Shown here piece after piece: positions 36,472 to 45,963 of a stretch of 64,000 nt of DNA. Source of the stretch: Pseudomonas sp. RIT-PI-AD (GTDB lineage: Bacteria > Pseudomonadota > Gammaproteobacteria > Pseudomonadales > Pseudomonadaceae); assembly GCF_025642785.1 (NCBI RefSeq), contig NZ_JANZKU010000010.1, positions 96,471 to 160,470 of the forward strand, written 5' to 3'. The notes beneath the pieces were generated by a model. That model saw nothing but the letters and a program-made list of their open reading frames with translations. It was not told the DNA's origin and did no database searches. The position numbers and the translations under genes are program-made. Every line of letters starts with the position of its first letter. Position 1 is the stretch's first letter.

Positions 36472-37194
36472 ATGAGCGACAACACTCCTTCGGGCGCGGC
36501 CCCCGTCGAGGCGGAGAACGCCGAAACAGCCTTGCAAACCATCGTCGAAGGCTTCCTGCGCTTTCGTCACGAGGTGTTTCCCGAGCAGGAAGAACTCTTC
36601 AAGAAACTCGCCACCGCGCAACAGCCGCGGGCGATGTTCATCACCTGCGCGGACTCGCGCATCGTTCCCGAGCTGATCACCCAGAGCGCCCCCGGCGACT
36701 TGTTCGTCACCCGCAACGTCGGCAACGTGGTGCCGCCCTACGGGCAGATGAACGGCGGCGTCTCCACCGCCATCGAATATGCCGTCCTCGCCCTGGGCGT
36801 GCAGCACATCATCGTCTGCGGCCATTCCGACTGCGGCGCGATGAAAGCGGTGCTCGCCCCGGCGACCCTCGAGCGGATGCCCACGGTGAAGGCCTGGCTG
36901 CGCCACGCCGAGGTCGCCCGGACCGTGGTGGCGGACAACTGCACCTGCGCCGAGCACGAAGTCCTCGGCGTGCTCACCGAGGAAAACGTGGTCTCGCAAC
37001 TGGATCACTTGCGCACCCACCCGTCGGTGGCCTCGCGCCTGGCCAGCGGCCAGTTGTTCATCCACGGCTGGGTCTACGACATCGAGACCTGCGCGATCCG
37101 CGCCTATGACGCCGAGCGTGGCGAATTCCGCCCGATCGACGGCGATCACCCGGTGCCGATGGCGACCCCCCGACCGCGCTACAGCCCTTCCTAG
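36472..37194 (+). CDS. Beta-class carbonic anhydrase
   Basis: 240 residues. Zinc ligands are Cys59 and the catalytic dyad Asp61/Arg63 in ITCADSR, then His118 and Cys121 in CGHSDCGAM. The enzyme interconverts carbon dioxide and bicarbonate in the cytoplasm. In P. aeruginosa the equivalent gene (psCA1, PA0102 from memory) likewise precedes a SulP-family transporter gene, which starts 129 bp downstream here and may import bicarbonate or sulphate. ATG follows a purine-rich site (AGAGGTAGGGAC). Confidence 0.95.
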   Translation: MSDNTPSGAAPVEAENAETALQTIVEGFLRFRHEVFPEQEELFKKLATAQQPRAMFITCADSRIVPELITQSAPGDLFVTRNVGNVVPPYGQMNGGVSTAIEYAVLALGVQHIIVCGHSDCGAMKAVLAPATLERMPTVKAWLRHAEVARTVVADNCTCAEHEVLGVLTEENVVSQLDHLRTHPSVASRLASGQLFIHGWVYDIETCAIRAYDAERGEFRPIDGDHPVPMATPRPRYSPS

Positions 37195-37323
37195 CCGGTC
37201 ATCCAACGCCCGCTGCAGTCACGCCGGGCCGGACAAGACTTCCCACCGTTTCGCCTGCCCGACGCCCCGTCCCCGCGCGCGTCGAGATCCGTCATGTGCC
37301 TAGAACGTGCAGGAGCCTTCATC

Positions 37324-38865
37324 ATGCTCGAACACTTGAAAAACACCCTGCCCCGCGACGCCCTCGCGTCGGTGGTGGTCTTCCTCGTCGCCCTGCCGCT
37401 GTGCATGGGCATCGCCATCGCTTCCGGCATGCCGCCGGCCAAGGGCCTGGTCACCGGTATCGTCGGCGGCCTGGTGGTCGGCTGGCTGGCCGGTTCCCCC
37501 CTGCAGGTCAGCGGCCCGGCGGCCGGCCTGGCGGTGCTGGTCTTCGAACTGGTGCGCAACCATGGCCTGGCCATGCTCGGGCCGATCCTGCTGCTCGCCG
37601 GGCTGCTGCAACTGCTCGCCGGGCGTCTGCGCCTGGGCTGCTGGTTCCGCGTCACCGCCCCGGCGGTGGTCTACGGCATGCTCGCCGGCATCGGCGTGCT
37701 GATCGTGCTCTCACAGGTCCACGTGATGCTCGATGCCACGCCCCAGGCCTCCGGGCTGGCCAACCTACTGGCGTTCCCTGGCGCCCTGGGCGAGGCCTTG
37801 CCGGTGATGGGCGCCGGCCTCGGCCTCGACGCCGCCCTGCTCGGCCTGGGCACTATCGCGCTGATGGCCGGCTGGGACCGGCTGCGCCCGCAACGCCTGC
37901 GGTTCCTTCCCGGCGCCCTGCTGGGCGTCAGCCTCGCCACCGGCGTCAGCCTATGGCTCGGCCTGGACGTCAACCGGGTACAGGTGCCGGCCAACCTTGG
38001 CGAGGCCATCGACTGGCTGCGTCCCGCCGACCTGCTGCGTCTGGCCGACCCCAGCCTGTTGCTCGCCGCCGTGGCGGTGGCCTTCATCGCCAGCGCCGAG
38101 ACCCTGCTGTCCGCCGCCGCGGTGGACCGCATGCATGACGGCGCGCGCTCGAACCTGGACCGCGAACTCGCCGCCCAGGGCGTCGGCAACATGCTCTGCG
38201 GCGTGCTCGGCGCGCTGCCGATGACCGGCGTGATCGTGCGCAGCTCGGCGAACGTGCAGGCCGGCGCGCGCACCCGCCTGGCGGCGATCCTGCACGGCGC
38301 CTGGCTGCTGGCGTTCGTCATGCTATTGCCGGGGGTGTTGCAGAGCATTCCGGTGGCCAGCCTGGCCGGGGTGCTGGTCTATACCGGCTTCAAGCTGGTC
38401 GACCTCAAGGCGCTGCGCGGGCTCGGGCGCTACGGGCGGATGCCGATGTTCATCTACGCGGCCACCGCGCTGAGCATCGTCTGCAGCGACCTGTTGACCG
38501 GCGTGCTGGTGGGCTTCGGCCTGACCCTGGCGAAGCTGGCCTGGAAAGCGTCGCGGCTGAAAGTCAGCCTGGTCTACCGCGAGGCCGATCGCGCCGAGCT
38601 GCGGCTGATCGGCGCCGCCACCTTCCTCAAGGTGCCCCTGCTGGCCAAGGTGCTGGAGTCGGTGCGCCCCGGCACCACGCTGTACGTGCCGCTGGAGCAC
38701 CTGAACTACATCGACCACGCCTGCATGGAACTGCTGGAGGACTGGAGCCGCGCCGCCGCCGCCAGCGGGTCGCGCCTGGTGATCGAGCCGCACGCCCTGA
38801 AACGGCGCCTGGAGGGCCGCCTGCGCACGGCCAGCGGCCTCGGCGCGGCGAAGCCGGCCGCCTGA
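37324..38865 (+). CDS. SulP-family anion transporter with STAS-like tail
   Basis: 513 residues with ten or more hydrophobic segments, beginning DALASVVVFLVALPLCMGIA. The typical SulP phrases are GMPPAKGLVTGIVGGLVVGW, SGPAAGLAVLV and EIL-like ASAETLLSAAAVDRMHDG. The last 90 residues (ELRLIGAATFLKVPLLAKVL, NYIDHACMELLEDW) look like a short STAS domain. It may carry sulphate or bicarbonate; the carbonic anhydrase gene upstream favours bicarbonate. Start MLEHLKNTL follows AGGAG; the ATG ten codons earlier has no ribosome site. Confidence 0.9.
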   Translation: MLEHLKNTLPRDALASVVVFLVALPLCMGIAIASGMPPAKGLVTGIVGGLVVGWLAGSPLQVSGPAAGLAVLVFELVRNHGLAMLGPILLLAGLLQLLAGRLRLGCWFRVTAPAVVYGMLAGIGVLIVLSQVHVMLDATPQASGLANLLAFPGALGEALPVMGAGLGLDAALLGLGTIALMAGWDRLRPQRLRFLPGALLGVSLATGVSLWLGLDVNRVQVPANLGEAIDWLRPADLLRLADPSLLLAAVAVAFIASAETLLSAAAVDRMHDGARSNLDRELAAQGVGNMLCGVLGALPMTGVIVRSSANVQAGARTRLAAILHGAWLLAFVMLLPGVLQSIPVASLAGVLVYTGFKLVDLKALRGLGRYGRMPMFIYAATALSIVCSDLLTGVLVGFGLTLAKLAWKASRLKVSLVYREADRAELRLIGAATFLKVPLLAKVLESVRPGTTLYVPLEHLNYIDHACMELLEDWSRAAAASGSRLVIEPHALKRRLEGRLRTASGLGAAKPAA

Positions 38866-38890
38866 ACCGGGGCGGGCGTCCGCCCTCGGC

Positions 38891-39547
38891 TCAGCCCAAG
38901 GCCACCCGCGGCTCCAGTTGCAGCTCCACGCCCAGCCTGCGCGACAGGCAGGGCCAGCGTTTCCAGGCCGCTTCGGTGTGGGGGTCGCTCAGGCGCTCCC
39001 GATAGCGCTGCACCGAGTCCTGGGCGAAGGTGTCCGCCTCGAGCATGCCCTCCACCGCGTGGCGCACGGCCTCGTCCAGTTGGTTGGCGAAGGCCTCGCC
39101 GATCAACTGGTGGGCGATCAGGTTGGCCACCGTGGTGTCCAGCGGGATCAGCGGTTGCCCGAGGTGAGCGATGTAGCGGTCGTTCACTTCCTCCACCAGG
39201 CGATGCGCCAAGTAGGCTTCGTCGAGCAGGCCGTCGAGCCCCTCGTGGCCGGCCATCAGCGCCGGCGGTTGCAGGAAGAACTGCTCGGCGACCTTCAGGA
39301 TCGGCTTGATCCGATCCTCGATGCCGGCCTCCAGCGCCACCTCGGCCGCGGCGTCGAGCAATTCCGGTACTTCGTCCACATAGGCCGCCACGAACGCCGC
39401 CAGGGCCGCGTGGGGGTTTTCCGGCGGCAGGCGGATGGCCGGGTGCAACCCCTCCCACTGGGCTTCGAGCCGCCGGGCCAGGTGGCCGGTCTCGGCTTCG
39501 TGGCGATGGGCATGCTGGATGAGCTCGCGCAGGGCGGCGGTGTTCAT
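38891..39547 (-). CDS. Hypothetical soluble helical protein
   Basis: 218 residues, rich in Ala, Leu and Glu and predicted all-helical, without signal peptide or membrane segment. No motif or Cys pattern is recognised. The matching position in P. aeruginosa (PA0104, as I recall) also holds a hypothetical gene between the SulP gene and coxB, so the gene is conserved. It is convergent with the SulP gene (25 bp between stops) and divergent from the cox operon. Confidence 0.8.
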   Translation of the reverse strand: MNTAALRELIQHAHRHEAETGHLARRLEAQWEGLHPAIRLPPENPHAALAAFVAAYVDEVPELLDAAAEVALEAGIEDRIKPILKVAEQFFLQPPALMAGHEGLDGLLDEAYLAHRLVEEVNDRYIAHLGQPLIPLDTTVANLIAHQLIGEAFANQLDEAVRHAVEGMLEADTFAQDSVQRYRERLSDPHTEAAWKRWPCLSRRLGVELQLEPRVALG

Positions 39548-39981
39548 GGGGACTCCTCGGGACGGTTGGACGAATGAGTGAACGGCGTACGACGCCGCCC
39601 TGCCAGCCTGAGGTCACGTCGGCGGGGGTATCGCTCGCGGTGGGCGCGAGCGCTCGGGACGGCGGACCCGGACAGCAACACACCATAGCTGGCGTCCCGG
39701 ATTGTCTCAGATTCGATTCGCATAACCCCGCGGCCGGGGCGGAAAACCCGCTATATGGCGAACGCCGGCGACCCGTGGCGCTGGGATTGCGCGCTCCTGG
39801 GTGGTTCACGTTGCCAGGGTGAAGTCGCCGTCTATACTCGGTTTCGAAAGGCAGTACCTGATGAGTCCGACTTGCGCGTATGCGCTGAGCGTTCGGCCGT
39901 CGAAGCCAGCCGTATCGACAGTCGCTCCCTTAGCCGCAGGCGCAGCCGGCGGGATAACAAGAACGATAAGGGGAACCCGCA
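39548..39981 (+). promoter_or_regulatory. cox operon upstream region
   Basis: This 434-bp gap separates the hypothetical gene from coxB. A promoter-like pair TTGCCA (39811-39816) and CTATACT (39832-39838), with 16 bp before TATACT, is the best candidate; CTATACT is the extended -10 favoured by RpoS, and aa3 oxidase genes of P. aeruginosa are RpoS-dependent. A second AT-rich patch lies at 39708-39760. No gene or RNA was recognised in the gap. Confidence 0.5.
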
Positions 39982-41106
39982 ATGATGCGACATCCAAGGG
40001 TCTGGATGGGCCTTCCGTTGTGGCTGACAGGCGCATCCGCCGAGGCGGCCTGGACGGTGAACATGGCACCCGGCGCCACCGCCGTGAGCCGGTCCGTCTT
40101 TGATCTGCACATGACCATCTTCTGGATCTGCGTCGTCATCGGCGTGCTGGTGTTCAGCGCGATGATGTGGTCGATGCTGATGCACCGCCGCGCGACCGGC
40201 CAGCAACCCGCGCACTTCCACGAAAGCACCGTGGTCGAGGTGCTGTGGACGGTGGTGCCGCTGGTGATCCTGGTGCTGATGGCGATACCGGCGACCAAGA
40301 CCCTGATCGAGATCTACGACCCCAGCGAATCCGAACTGGACGTGCAGATCACCGGCTACCAGTGGAAGTGGCACTACAAGTACCTGGGCCAGGACGTCGA
40401 GTTCTTCAGCAACCTGGCCACGCCGGCCGACCAGATCCACAACAAGGCGGAAAAGGACGAGCACTACCTGCTGGAGGTGGACCAGCCGCTGGTGGTGCCG
40501 GTGGGCACCAAGGTGCGCTTCCTGATCACCGCCACCGACGTCATCCACTCCTGGTGGGTGCCGGCCCTGGCGGTGAAGAAGGACGCCATCCCCGGCTTCA
40601 TCAACGAATCCTGGACGCGCATCGACAAACCCGGCATCTACCGCGGCCAGTGCACCGAGCTGTGCGGCAAGGACCACGGCTTCATGCCGGTGGTGGTGGA
40701 AGCCAAGTCCAAGGAAGACTTCGCCACCTGGCTGGCCGGCAAGAAGGCCGAGGTGGCCCAGCTCAAGGAACTGACCGACAAGGAGTGGACTCAGGACGAA
40801 CTGATCGCCCGCGGCGACAAGGTCTACCACACCACCTGCGCTGCCTGTCACCAGCCCGAAGGGCAAGGCCTGCCGCCGATGTTCCCCGCCCTGAAGGGCT
40901 CGAAGATCGTCACCGGACCCAAGGAAAAACACCTGAGCACGGTGTTCCACGGCATACCCGGCACGGCGATGGCGGCGTTCGGCAAGCAGCTCTCGGAAGT
41001 CGATATCGCCGCGGTGATTACCTACGAGCGCAATTCCTGGGGCAACGCCGACGGCGACATGGTCACCCCGAAGGACGTGCTGGCCCTGAAACAATCCGAG
41101 GAGTGA
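39982..41106 (+). CDS. coxB: Cytochrome c oxidase subunit II, caa3 type with fused cytochrome c
   Basis: 374 residues. Signal or first helix, two transmembrane helices (about 45-65 and 85-105), then the CuA domain with ligands His189, Cys224, Glu226, Cys228, His232 and Met235 (RGQCTELCGKDHGFM). A C-terminal cytochrome c domain has CAACH (Cys286, Cys289, His290) and a Met ligand probably in GTAMAAFG. It accepts electrons on the periplasmic side for the haem-copper centre in CoxA. First gene of the oxidase operon. Confidence 0.97.
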   Translation: MMRHPRVWMGLPLWLTGASAEAAWTVNMAPGATAVSRSVFDLHMTIFWICVVIGVLVFSAMMWSMLMHRRATGQQPAHFHESTVVEVLWTVVPLVILVLMAIPATKTLIEIYDPSESELDVQITGYQWKWHYKYLGQDVEFFSNLATPADQIHNKAEKDEHYLLEVDQPLVVPVGTKVRFLITATDVIHSWWVPALAVKKDAIPGFINESWTRIDKPGIYRGQCTELCGKDHGFMPVVVEAKSKEDFATWLAGKKAEVAQLKELTDKEWTQDELIARGDKVYHTTCAACHQPEGQGLPPMFPALKGSKIVTGPKEKHLSTVFHGIPGTAMAAFGKQLSEVDIAAVITYERNSWGNADGDMVTPKDVLALKQSEE

Positions 41107-41110
41107 CGAG

Positions 41111-42736
41111 ATGAGCGCAGTGATCGAGCCCGGTCATCCGGGCAGCCTGGAGCCGGGCCATGGCCACCCGGAACATGCCGGCCACGTCCCCTACGGTCCC
41201 GCCAAGGGCCTGATGCGCTGGGTGCTGACCACCAACCACAAGGACATCGGCAGCCTGTACCTGTGGTTCAGCTTCACCATGTTCCTGCTCGGCGGCTCCT
41301 TCGCGATGGTCATCCGCGCCGAGCTGTTCCAACCGGGGTTGCAGATCGTCGAGCCGGCCTTCTTCAACCAGATGACCACCATGCACGGGCTGATCATGGT
41401 CTTCGGCGCGGTGATGCCGGCCTTCGTCGGCCTGGCCAACTGGATGATCCCGTTGATGATCGGCGCGCCGGACATGGCCCTGCCGCGGATGAACAACTTC
41501 AGCTTCTGGCTGCTCCCGGCGGCCTTCGGCCTGCTGGTCAGCACCCTGTTCACCGCCGGCGGCGGACCCAACTTCGGCTGGACCTTCTACGCGCCGCTGT
41601 CCACGACATACGCACCGGAAAGCGTCACCTACTTCATCTTCGCCATCCACCTGATGGGCATCAGCTCGATCATGGGCGCGATCAACGTCATCGCCACCTT
41701 GCTCAACCTGCGCGCCCCGGGCATGACCCTGATGAAGATGCCACTGTTCTGCTGGACCTGGCTGATCACCGCGTTCCTGCTGATCGCGGTGATGCCGGTG
41801 CTCGCCGGCGTGGTGACCATGATGCTGATGGACATCCACTTCGGCACCAGCTTCTTCAACGCCGCCGGCGGCGGCGACCCGGTGCTGTTCCAGCACGTGT
41901 TCTGGTTCTTCGGCCATCCCGAGGTGTACATCATGATCCTGCCGGCGTTCGGCGCGGTCAGCTCGATCATCCCGGCGTTCTCGCGCAAGCCGTTGTTCGG
42001 CTACACCTCGATGGTCTACGCCACCGCCAGCATCGCCTTCCTCTCCTTCGTGGTCTGGGCGCACCACATGTTCGTGGTCGGCGTGCCGCTGGTGGGCGAG
42101 CTGTTCTTCATGTACGCCACCATGCTGATCGCCGTGCCCACCGGGGTGAAGGTGTTCAACTGGGTCTCCACCATGTGGCAGGGCTCGCTGACCTTCGAGA
42201 CGCCGATGCTGTTCGCCGTGGCCTTCGTGATCCTGTTCACCATCGGCGGCTTCTCCGGGCTGATGCTGGCCATCGCCCCGGCGGACTTCCAGTACCACGA
42301 CACCTACTTCGTGGTGGCGCACTTCCACTACGTGCTGGTGCCCGGGGCGATCTTCGGCATCTTCGCCTCGGCGTACTACTGGCTGCCGAAGTGGACCGGC
42401 TACATGTACGACGAGACCCTCGGCAAGCTGCATTTCTGGATGAGCTTCATCGGCATGAACCTGGCGTTCTTCCCGATGCACTTCGTCGGCCTCGCCGGCA
42501 TGCCGCGGCGCGTTCCGGACTACAACCTGCAGTTCGCCGACTTCAACATGGTGTCGTCCATCGGCGCCTTCACCTTCGGCGCCACCCAGTTGCTGTTCCT
42601 GTTCATCGTCATCAAGTGCATCCGCGGCGGCAAGCCGGCCCCGGCGAAACCCTGGGACGGCGCCGAGGGCCTGGAATGGACGGTGCCCTCGCCGGCGCCC
42701 TATCACACCTTCAGCGTTCCGCCGGACGTGAAATGA
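41111..42736 (+). CDS. coxA: Cytochrome c oxidase subunit I
   Basis: 541 residues with twelve transmembrane helices. The CuB/haem a3 site is visible in FWFFGHPEVYIMILPAFGAV (His-Tyr pair) and in VVWAHHMFVVG (CuB His pair). The haem a His lies in TTMHGLIMVFG and the final His pair in VVAHFHYVLV. The K- and D-channel residues appear intact. It reduces oxygen and pumps protons. The gene starts 4 bp after coxB and its stop overlaps the ctaG start. Confidence 0.98.
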   Translation: MSAVIEPGHPGSLEPGHGHPEHAGHVPYGPAKGLMRWVLTTNHKDIGSLYLWFSFTMFLLGGSFAMVIRAELFQPGLQIVEPAFFNQMTTMHGLIMVFGAVMPAFVGLANWMIPLMIGAPDMALPRMNNFSFWLLPAAFGLLVSTLFTAGGGPNFGWTFYAPLSTTYAPESVTYFIFAIHLMGISSIMGAINVIATLLNLRAPGMTLMKMPLFCWTWLITAFLLIAVMPVLAGVVTMMLMDIHFGTSFFNAAGGGDPVLFQHVFWFFGHPEVYIMILPAFGAVSSIIPAFSRKPLFGYTSMVYATASIAFLSFVVWAHHMFVVGVPLVGELFFMYATMLIAVPTGVKVFNWVSTMWQGSLTFETPMLFAVAFVILFTIGGFSGLMLAIAPADFQYHDTYFVVAHFHYVLVPGAIFGIFASAYYWLPKWTGYMYDETLGKLHFWMSFIGMNLAFFPMHFVGLAGMPRRVPDYNLQFADFNMVSSIGAFTFGATQLLFLFIVIKCIRGGKPAPAKPWDGAEGLEWTVPSPAPYHTFSVPPDVK

Positions 42737-43326
42737 ACGGGCGACGCGATCGGCCGTCCGCCACGGCGGAGACGGCCATGGGCGACTCGATCCCCCTGCG
42801 CCGCCTGGTCGGGCGCCTGTCGCTGGCGGTGGTGGCGATGTTCGGTTTCGGCTTCGCCCTGGTACCGGTCTACGACGTCATGTGCAAGGCCCTGGGCATC
42901 AACGGCAAGACCGCCGGCTCGGCCTACGAAGGCACCCAGGCGACGGACGAGACGCGGGAGATACGCGTGCAGTTCCTCGCCACCAACGCCGCCGGGATGT
43001 CCTGGGAATTCCGCCCCAAGGCGGACGACCTGAAGGTGCGGCCGGGGGCCAGCAACGAGATGCTGTTCGTCGCCTACAACCCCACCGACCGGCCGATGAC
43101 CGCCCAGGCGATCCCCAGCGTGGCGCCGGCGGAAGCGGCGGCCTATTTCCACAAGACCGAATGCTTCTGCTTCACCCAGCAAGTGTTGCAACCGGGCCAG
43201 CGCATCGAGATGCCGGTACGTTTCATCGTCGACCGCGAACTGCCCAAAGACGTGTTTCACCTGACCCTGGCGTACACCCTGTTCGACGTCACCGCGCGCA
43301 AGCCCCCGGTGGCCCAAGTGCAGTGA
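42733..43326 (+). CDS. ctaG: Cytochrome oxidase copper-insertion factor (Cox11)
   Basis: 197 residues. One membrane helix (about 28-46) is followed by a periplasmic immunoglobulin-like domain. The copper motif ECFCFTQQ has Cys144 and Cys146, the CFCF signature of Cox11. It delivers copper to the CuB site of CoxA. The ATG at 42733 overlaps the coxA stop. A later ATG (MGDSIP, about residue 16) is an alternative start. Confidence 0.95.
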   Translation: MNGRRDRPSATAETAMGDSIPLRRLVGRLSLAVVAMFGFGFALVPVYDVMCKALGINGKTAGSAYEGTQATDETREIRVQFLATNAAGMSWEFRPKADDLKVRPGASNEMLFVAYNPTDRPMTAQAIPSVAPAEAAAYFHKTECFCFTQQVLQPGQRIEMPVRFIVDRELPKDVFHLTLAYTLFDVTARKPPVAQVQ

Positions 43327-43384
43327 ACGGACGGCAGGCACGCCCCTCCAGGCTGCGCTCGCCCTCGAGAGAAGGAGAACAAGA

Positions 43385-44272
43385 ATGGCAAGCCATGAGC
43401 ACTACTATGTCCCGGCGCAGAGCAAGTGGCCGATCGTCGCCACCCTCGGCCTGCTGATCACCGTCTACGGCCTGGGGACCTGGTTCAACGACCTGAAGGC
43501 CGCCCGCGACGCTTCCCACGGGCCGCTGATCTTCTTCGTCGGCGCGCTGTTCATCGCCTACATGCTGTTCGGCTGGTTCGGCGCGGTGGTCAAGGAAGGC
43601 CGCGCCGGGCTCTACAGCGCGCAGATGGACCGCTCGTTCCGCTGGGGCATGACCTGGTTCATCTTCTCGGAAGTGATGTTCTTCGCCGCCTTCTTCGGCG
43701 CGCTCTTCTACATCCGCATGTGGGCCGGCCCCTGGCTCGGCGGCGAGGGCGCGAAGGGCGTGGCGCACATGCTCTGGCCGAACTTCCAGTACAGCTGGCC
43801 GCTGCTGCACAACCCCGACCCGAAACTCTTCCCGCCGCCCAAGGGGGTCATCGACCCCTGGCACCTGCCGCTGGTGAACACCATCCTGCTGGTCTCCTCC
43901 AGCTTCACCGTGACCCTCGCCCACCACGCGTTGAAGCGCGACGACCGGGGTCGGCTGAAGCTCTGGCTGGCGCTGACGGTGCTGCTCGGGCTGTGCTTCC
44001 TCGGCCTGCAGGTGACCGAATACGTGGAGGCCTACCACGCGTTGGGGCTGACCCTCGGCTCGGGGGTCTACGGCGCCACTTTCTTCATGCTCACCGGTTT
44101 CCACGGCGCCCACGTGACCATCGGCGCGCTGATGCTGGGGATCATGCTGGTGAGGGTGCAGCGCGGGCATTTCACTGCCGGCCAGCATTTCGGCTTCGAG
44201 GCGGCGAGTTGGTACTGGCACTTCGTCGACGTGGTCTGGCTCGGCCTGTTCATCTTCGTCTATGTGCTCTGA
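43385..44272 (+). CDS. coxC: Cytochrome c oxidase subunit III
   Basis: 295 residues with seven membrane helices. The family signatures are RWGMTWFIFSEVMFFAAFFG and GFHGAHVTIGALMLGI, and the protein ends ASWYWHFVDVVWLGLFIFVY. It binds lipids and stabilises subunit I. It lies 58 bp after ctaG, in the same operon, preceded by GAGAAGGAG. Confidence 0.98.
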   Translation: MASHEHYYVPAQSKWPIVATLGLLITVYGLGTWFNDLKAARDASHGPLIFFVGALFIAYMLFGWFGAVVKEGRAGLYSAQMDRSFRWGMTWFIFSEVMFFAAFFGALFYIRMWAGPWLGGEGAKGVAHMLWPNFQYSWPLLHNPDPKLFPPPKGVIDPWHLPLVNTILLVSSSFTVTLAHHALKRDDRGRLKLWLALTVLLGLCFLGLQVTEYVEAYHALGLTLGSGVYGATFFMLTGFHGAHVTIGALMLGIMLVRVQRGHFTAGQHFGFEAASWYWHFVDVVWLGLFIFVYVL

Positions 44273-44312
44273 GGCGCGTCCGATGGAGCGGTCCCGGGCG
44301 CGGCCAGGGGGC

Positions 44313-44516
44313 TCACCAGGCCGCGTGGGAGATCAATTGGCCGCTGTAGAAGCCCCAGGCGATCAGGCCGACGGTGGCGGCGGTGAGCACCACCCGCAGG
44401 GTCAGCGCATTGACCACCCGCGAGCCGCGGCCTTCGTCCTTGACCAGGAAGAACAGGCCGCTGAACAGGCTGACCAGGGTGGCCAGCAACATGAGCAAGA
44501 TCGCCGCCTTGAGCAT
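44313..44516 (-). CDS. DUF2909 twin-transmembrane protein
   Basis: 67 residues from MLKAAILLMLLATLVSLFSG. Two membrane helices (about 3-24 and 40-60) are separated by a short loop with FLVKDEGRGSRVVNALTLRV, the DUF2909 pattern. It is the only minus-strand gene inside the cox cluster, at the place where P. aeruginosa (PA0109 from memory) also has one. Its function is unknown; association with oxidase clusters is consistent. Start fits GAGGA upstream; longer frames lie in the SURF1 gene. Confidence 0.85.
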   Translation of the reverse strand: MLKAAILLMLLATLVSLFSGLFFLVKDEGRGSRVVNALTLRVVLTAATVGLIAWGFYSGQLISHAAW

Positions 44517-44587
44517 GGGAACGTCCTCGGGTTCGGGAGGGGTTCCCGCAGTATAGCCAGCCCTCCGTGGGCGCCGGCGGGCGCGCC

Positions 44588-45316
44588 ATGAAGGGCTTCC
44601 GCCCCGGCCTCGCGCCGACCCTGGCGCTGCTGGCGCTGCTGCCGGCATTGCTCGGCCTGGGCGCCTGGCAACTGGCCCGCGCCGAGGAGAAGCGCGCCCT
44701 GCTCGCCGCCTACGAGGTGCGCCGCCAGGCCGAACCGCTGCCCCTGGACGCGGCGCTGCGCCTGCCGGACGCGGCCTACCAGCGAGTGCGCCTGCGCGGC
44801 CGCTTCGACGCCGCGCACAGCCTGCTGCTGGACAATCGCACCCGCGAGGGCCAGCCCGGCGTCGAACTGCTGCAACCCTTCGAGGACCTGGACAGCGGCC
44901 ATTGGGTCCTGCTCAACCGCGGCTGGCTGCCCTGGCCGGACCGGCGCCAGCCGGTGCGGTTCGAGACGCCGGAGCGGCCGCTGGAACTGACCGCCTGGAT
45001 CTACCTACCGCCGGGCGCCGCCTTCGAGCTCAAGCACGTCGAAGGCCAGGGCTGGCCGCGGCTCGTCAACCGGGTCGACGCCGCCGCCCTGTGGCCCACC
45101 CTGGCGCGCCAGGGCCTGCCTTACGAAATCCGTCTCGACGCGGGACCCGCCGCCCTGCGCGCCGACTGGCCGGTGGTCGCCATGGGCCCGCAGACCCACG
45201 AAGGCTATGCGGTGCAATGGTTCGCCATGGCCTTCGCGCTCGTTCTTCTCTACGTCTATCTCGGCTTGCGCCGTGCCCGGGAGGTGCTCGATGAACCCCA
45301 GTCTGCCCCTGTCTGA
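44588..45316 (+). CDS. SURF1-family oxidase assembly factor
   Basis: 242 residues with a membrane helix near each end (about 7-25 and 213-232). Typical phrases are LALLALLPALLGLGAWQLAR, VRLRGRFDAAHSLLLDNRTR, WVLLNRGWLPW and GYAVQWFAMAFALVLLYVYL. SURF1 proteins help place haem A in the oxidase. Start MKGFRPG is taken rather than an upstream ATG because it leads straight into the first helix. It overlaps the next gene by 26 bp. Confidence 0.93.
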   Translation: MKGFRPGLAPTLALLALLPALLGLGAWQLARAEEKRALLAAYEVRRQAEPLPLDAALRLPDAAYQRVRLRGRFDAAHSLLLDNRTREGQPGVELLQPFEDLDSGHWVLLNRGWLPWPDRRQPVRFETPERPLELTAWIYLPPGAAFELKHVEGQGWPRLVNRVDAAALWPTLARQGLPYEIRLDAGPAALRADWPVVAMGPQTHEGYAVQWFAMAFALVLLYVYLGLRRAREVLDEPQSAPV

Positions 45317-45875
45317 ACACCGTCCCAGCCTGCCGCGGGGGCGCGGTCGCTGGCAGTTGATCGCCCTGCTGGCGATGGTGATTGGGCCGATGCTGCTGGC
45401 GTCGGCCATGTACCACTGGCGCTTCTGGGTGCCCGAGGGGCGCAGCTTCCACGGCGTGCTGCTGGGCGACGGGCAGACCCGCGTCGACATCGGCGTGGAG
45501 GGCGCGGCGGAGTCGCGCTGGCAACTGCTGGTCACCAGCGCCGACGACTGCCCCGAGGCCTGCCAGCGGCTGGTCTACCTGGCCCGGCAGATCCACATCG
45601 GCCTCGGCCGCGACGCATCCCGGGGCAGCCACGCCCTGGCCAGCGCCGCGGCGCCGACGGCGGCGTACCGGCAGACCCTGGAGCGCGAATACCCGCAGCT
45701 GCGCCGCTATGGGCTGGACCCGGCGCGCTACCGCCAGGGCGGCGGCGAGGGCGCGCCCTCCCTGTGGATTCTCGACCCCCACGGCAACCTGGTGCTGCGC
45801 TATCCCGCCGACGTCGACGGCAAGCGGGTGCTCGACGATCTGCGTCACCTGTTGAAACTGTCGAAGATCGGCTGA
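45291..45875 (+). CDS. Membrane protein of cox assembly cluster with SCO-like fold
   Basis: 194 residues with one N-terminal membrane helix (about 24-43, LIALLAMVIGPMLLASAMYH) and a periplasmic domain with SRWQLLVTSADDCPEACQRL, where a CPEAC pair matches the CxxxC spacing of Sco-type thioredoxin-fold proteins. The end SLWILDPHGNLVLRYPADVD also resembles Sco and thioredoxin-like proteins. Equivalent to P. aeruginosa PA0111, as I recall. It overlaps SURF1 and precedes ctaA, so a role in oxidase assembly is likely. Confidence 0.85.
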   Translation: MNPSLPLSEHRPSLPRGRGRWQLIALLAMVIGPMLLASAMYHWRFWVPEGRSFHGVLLGDGQTRVDIGVEGAAESRWQLLVTSADDCPEACQRLVYLARQIHIGLGRDASRGSHALASAAAPTAAYRQTLEREYPQLRRYGLDPARYRQGGGEGAPSLWILDPHGNLVLRYPADVDGKRVLDDLRHLLKLSKIG

Positions 45876-45963
45876 GCGTCGGCGACCCGTCCGGGGCGCG
45901 GCGAGATCGTCGGAGCAAAACCCCGGCGCGGCCGGTCAGAGAGCCTGATTGCGAGGAGAGTCC

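Noticed and set aside
39548..39981. Possible tRNA or small RNA in the gap before coxB
   Set aside because: No cloverleaf, no CCA-adjacent acceptor stem and no terminator-like hairpin followed by T could be found.
41063..42706. 547-codon open frame on the minus strand, rich in His, Gln and Glu
   Set aside because: Antisense shadow of coxA.
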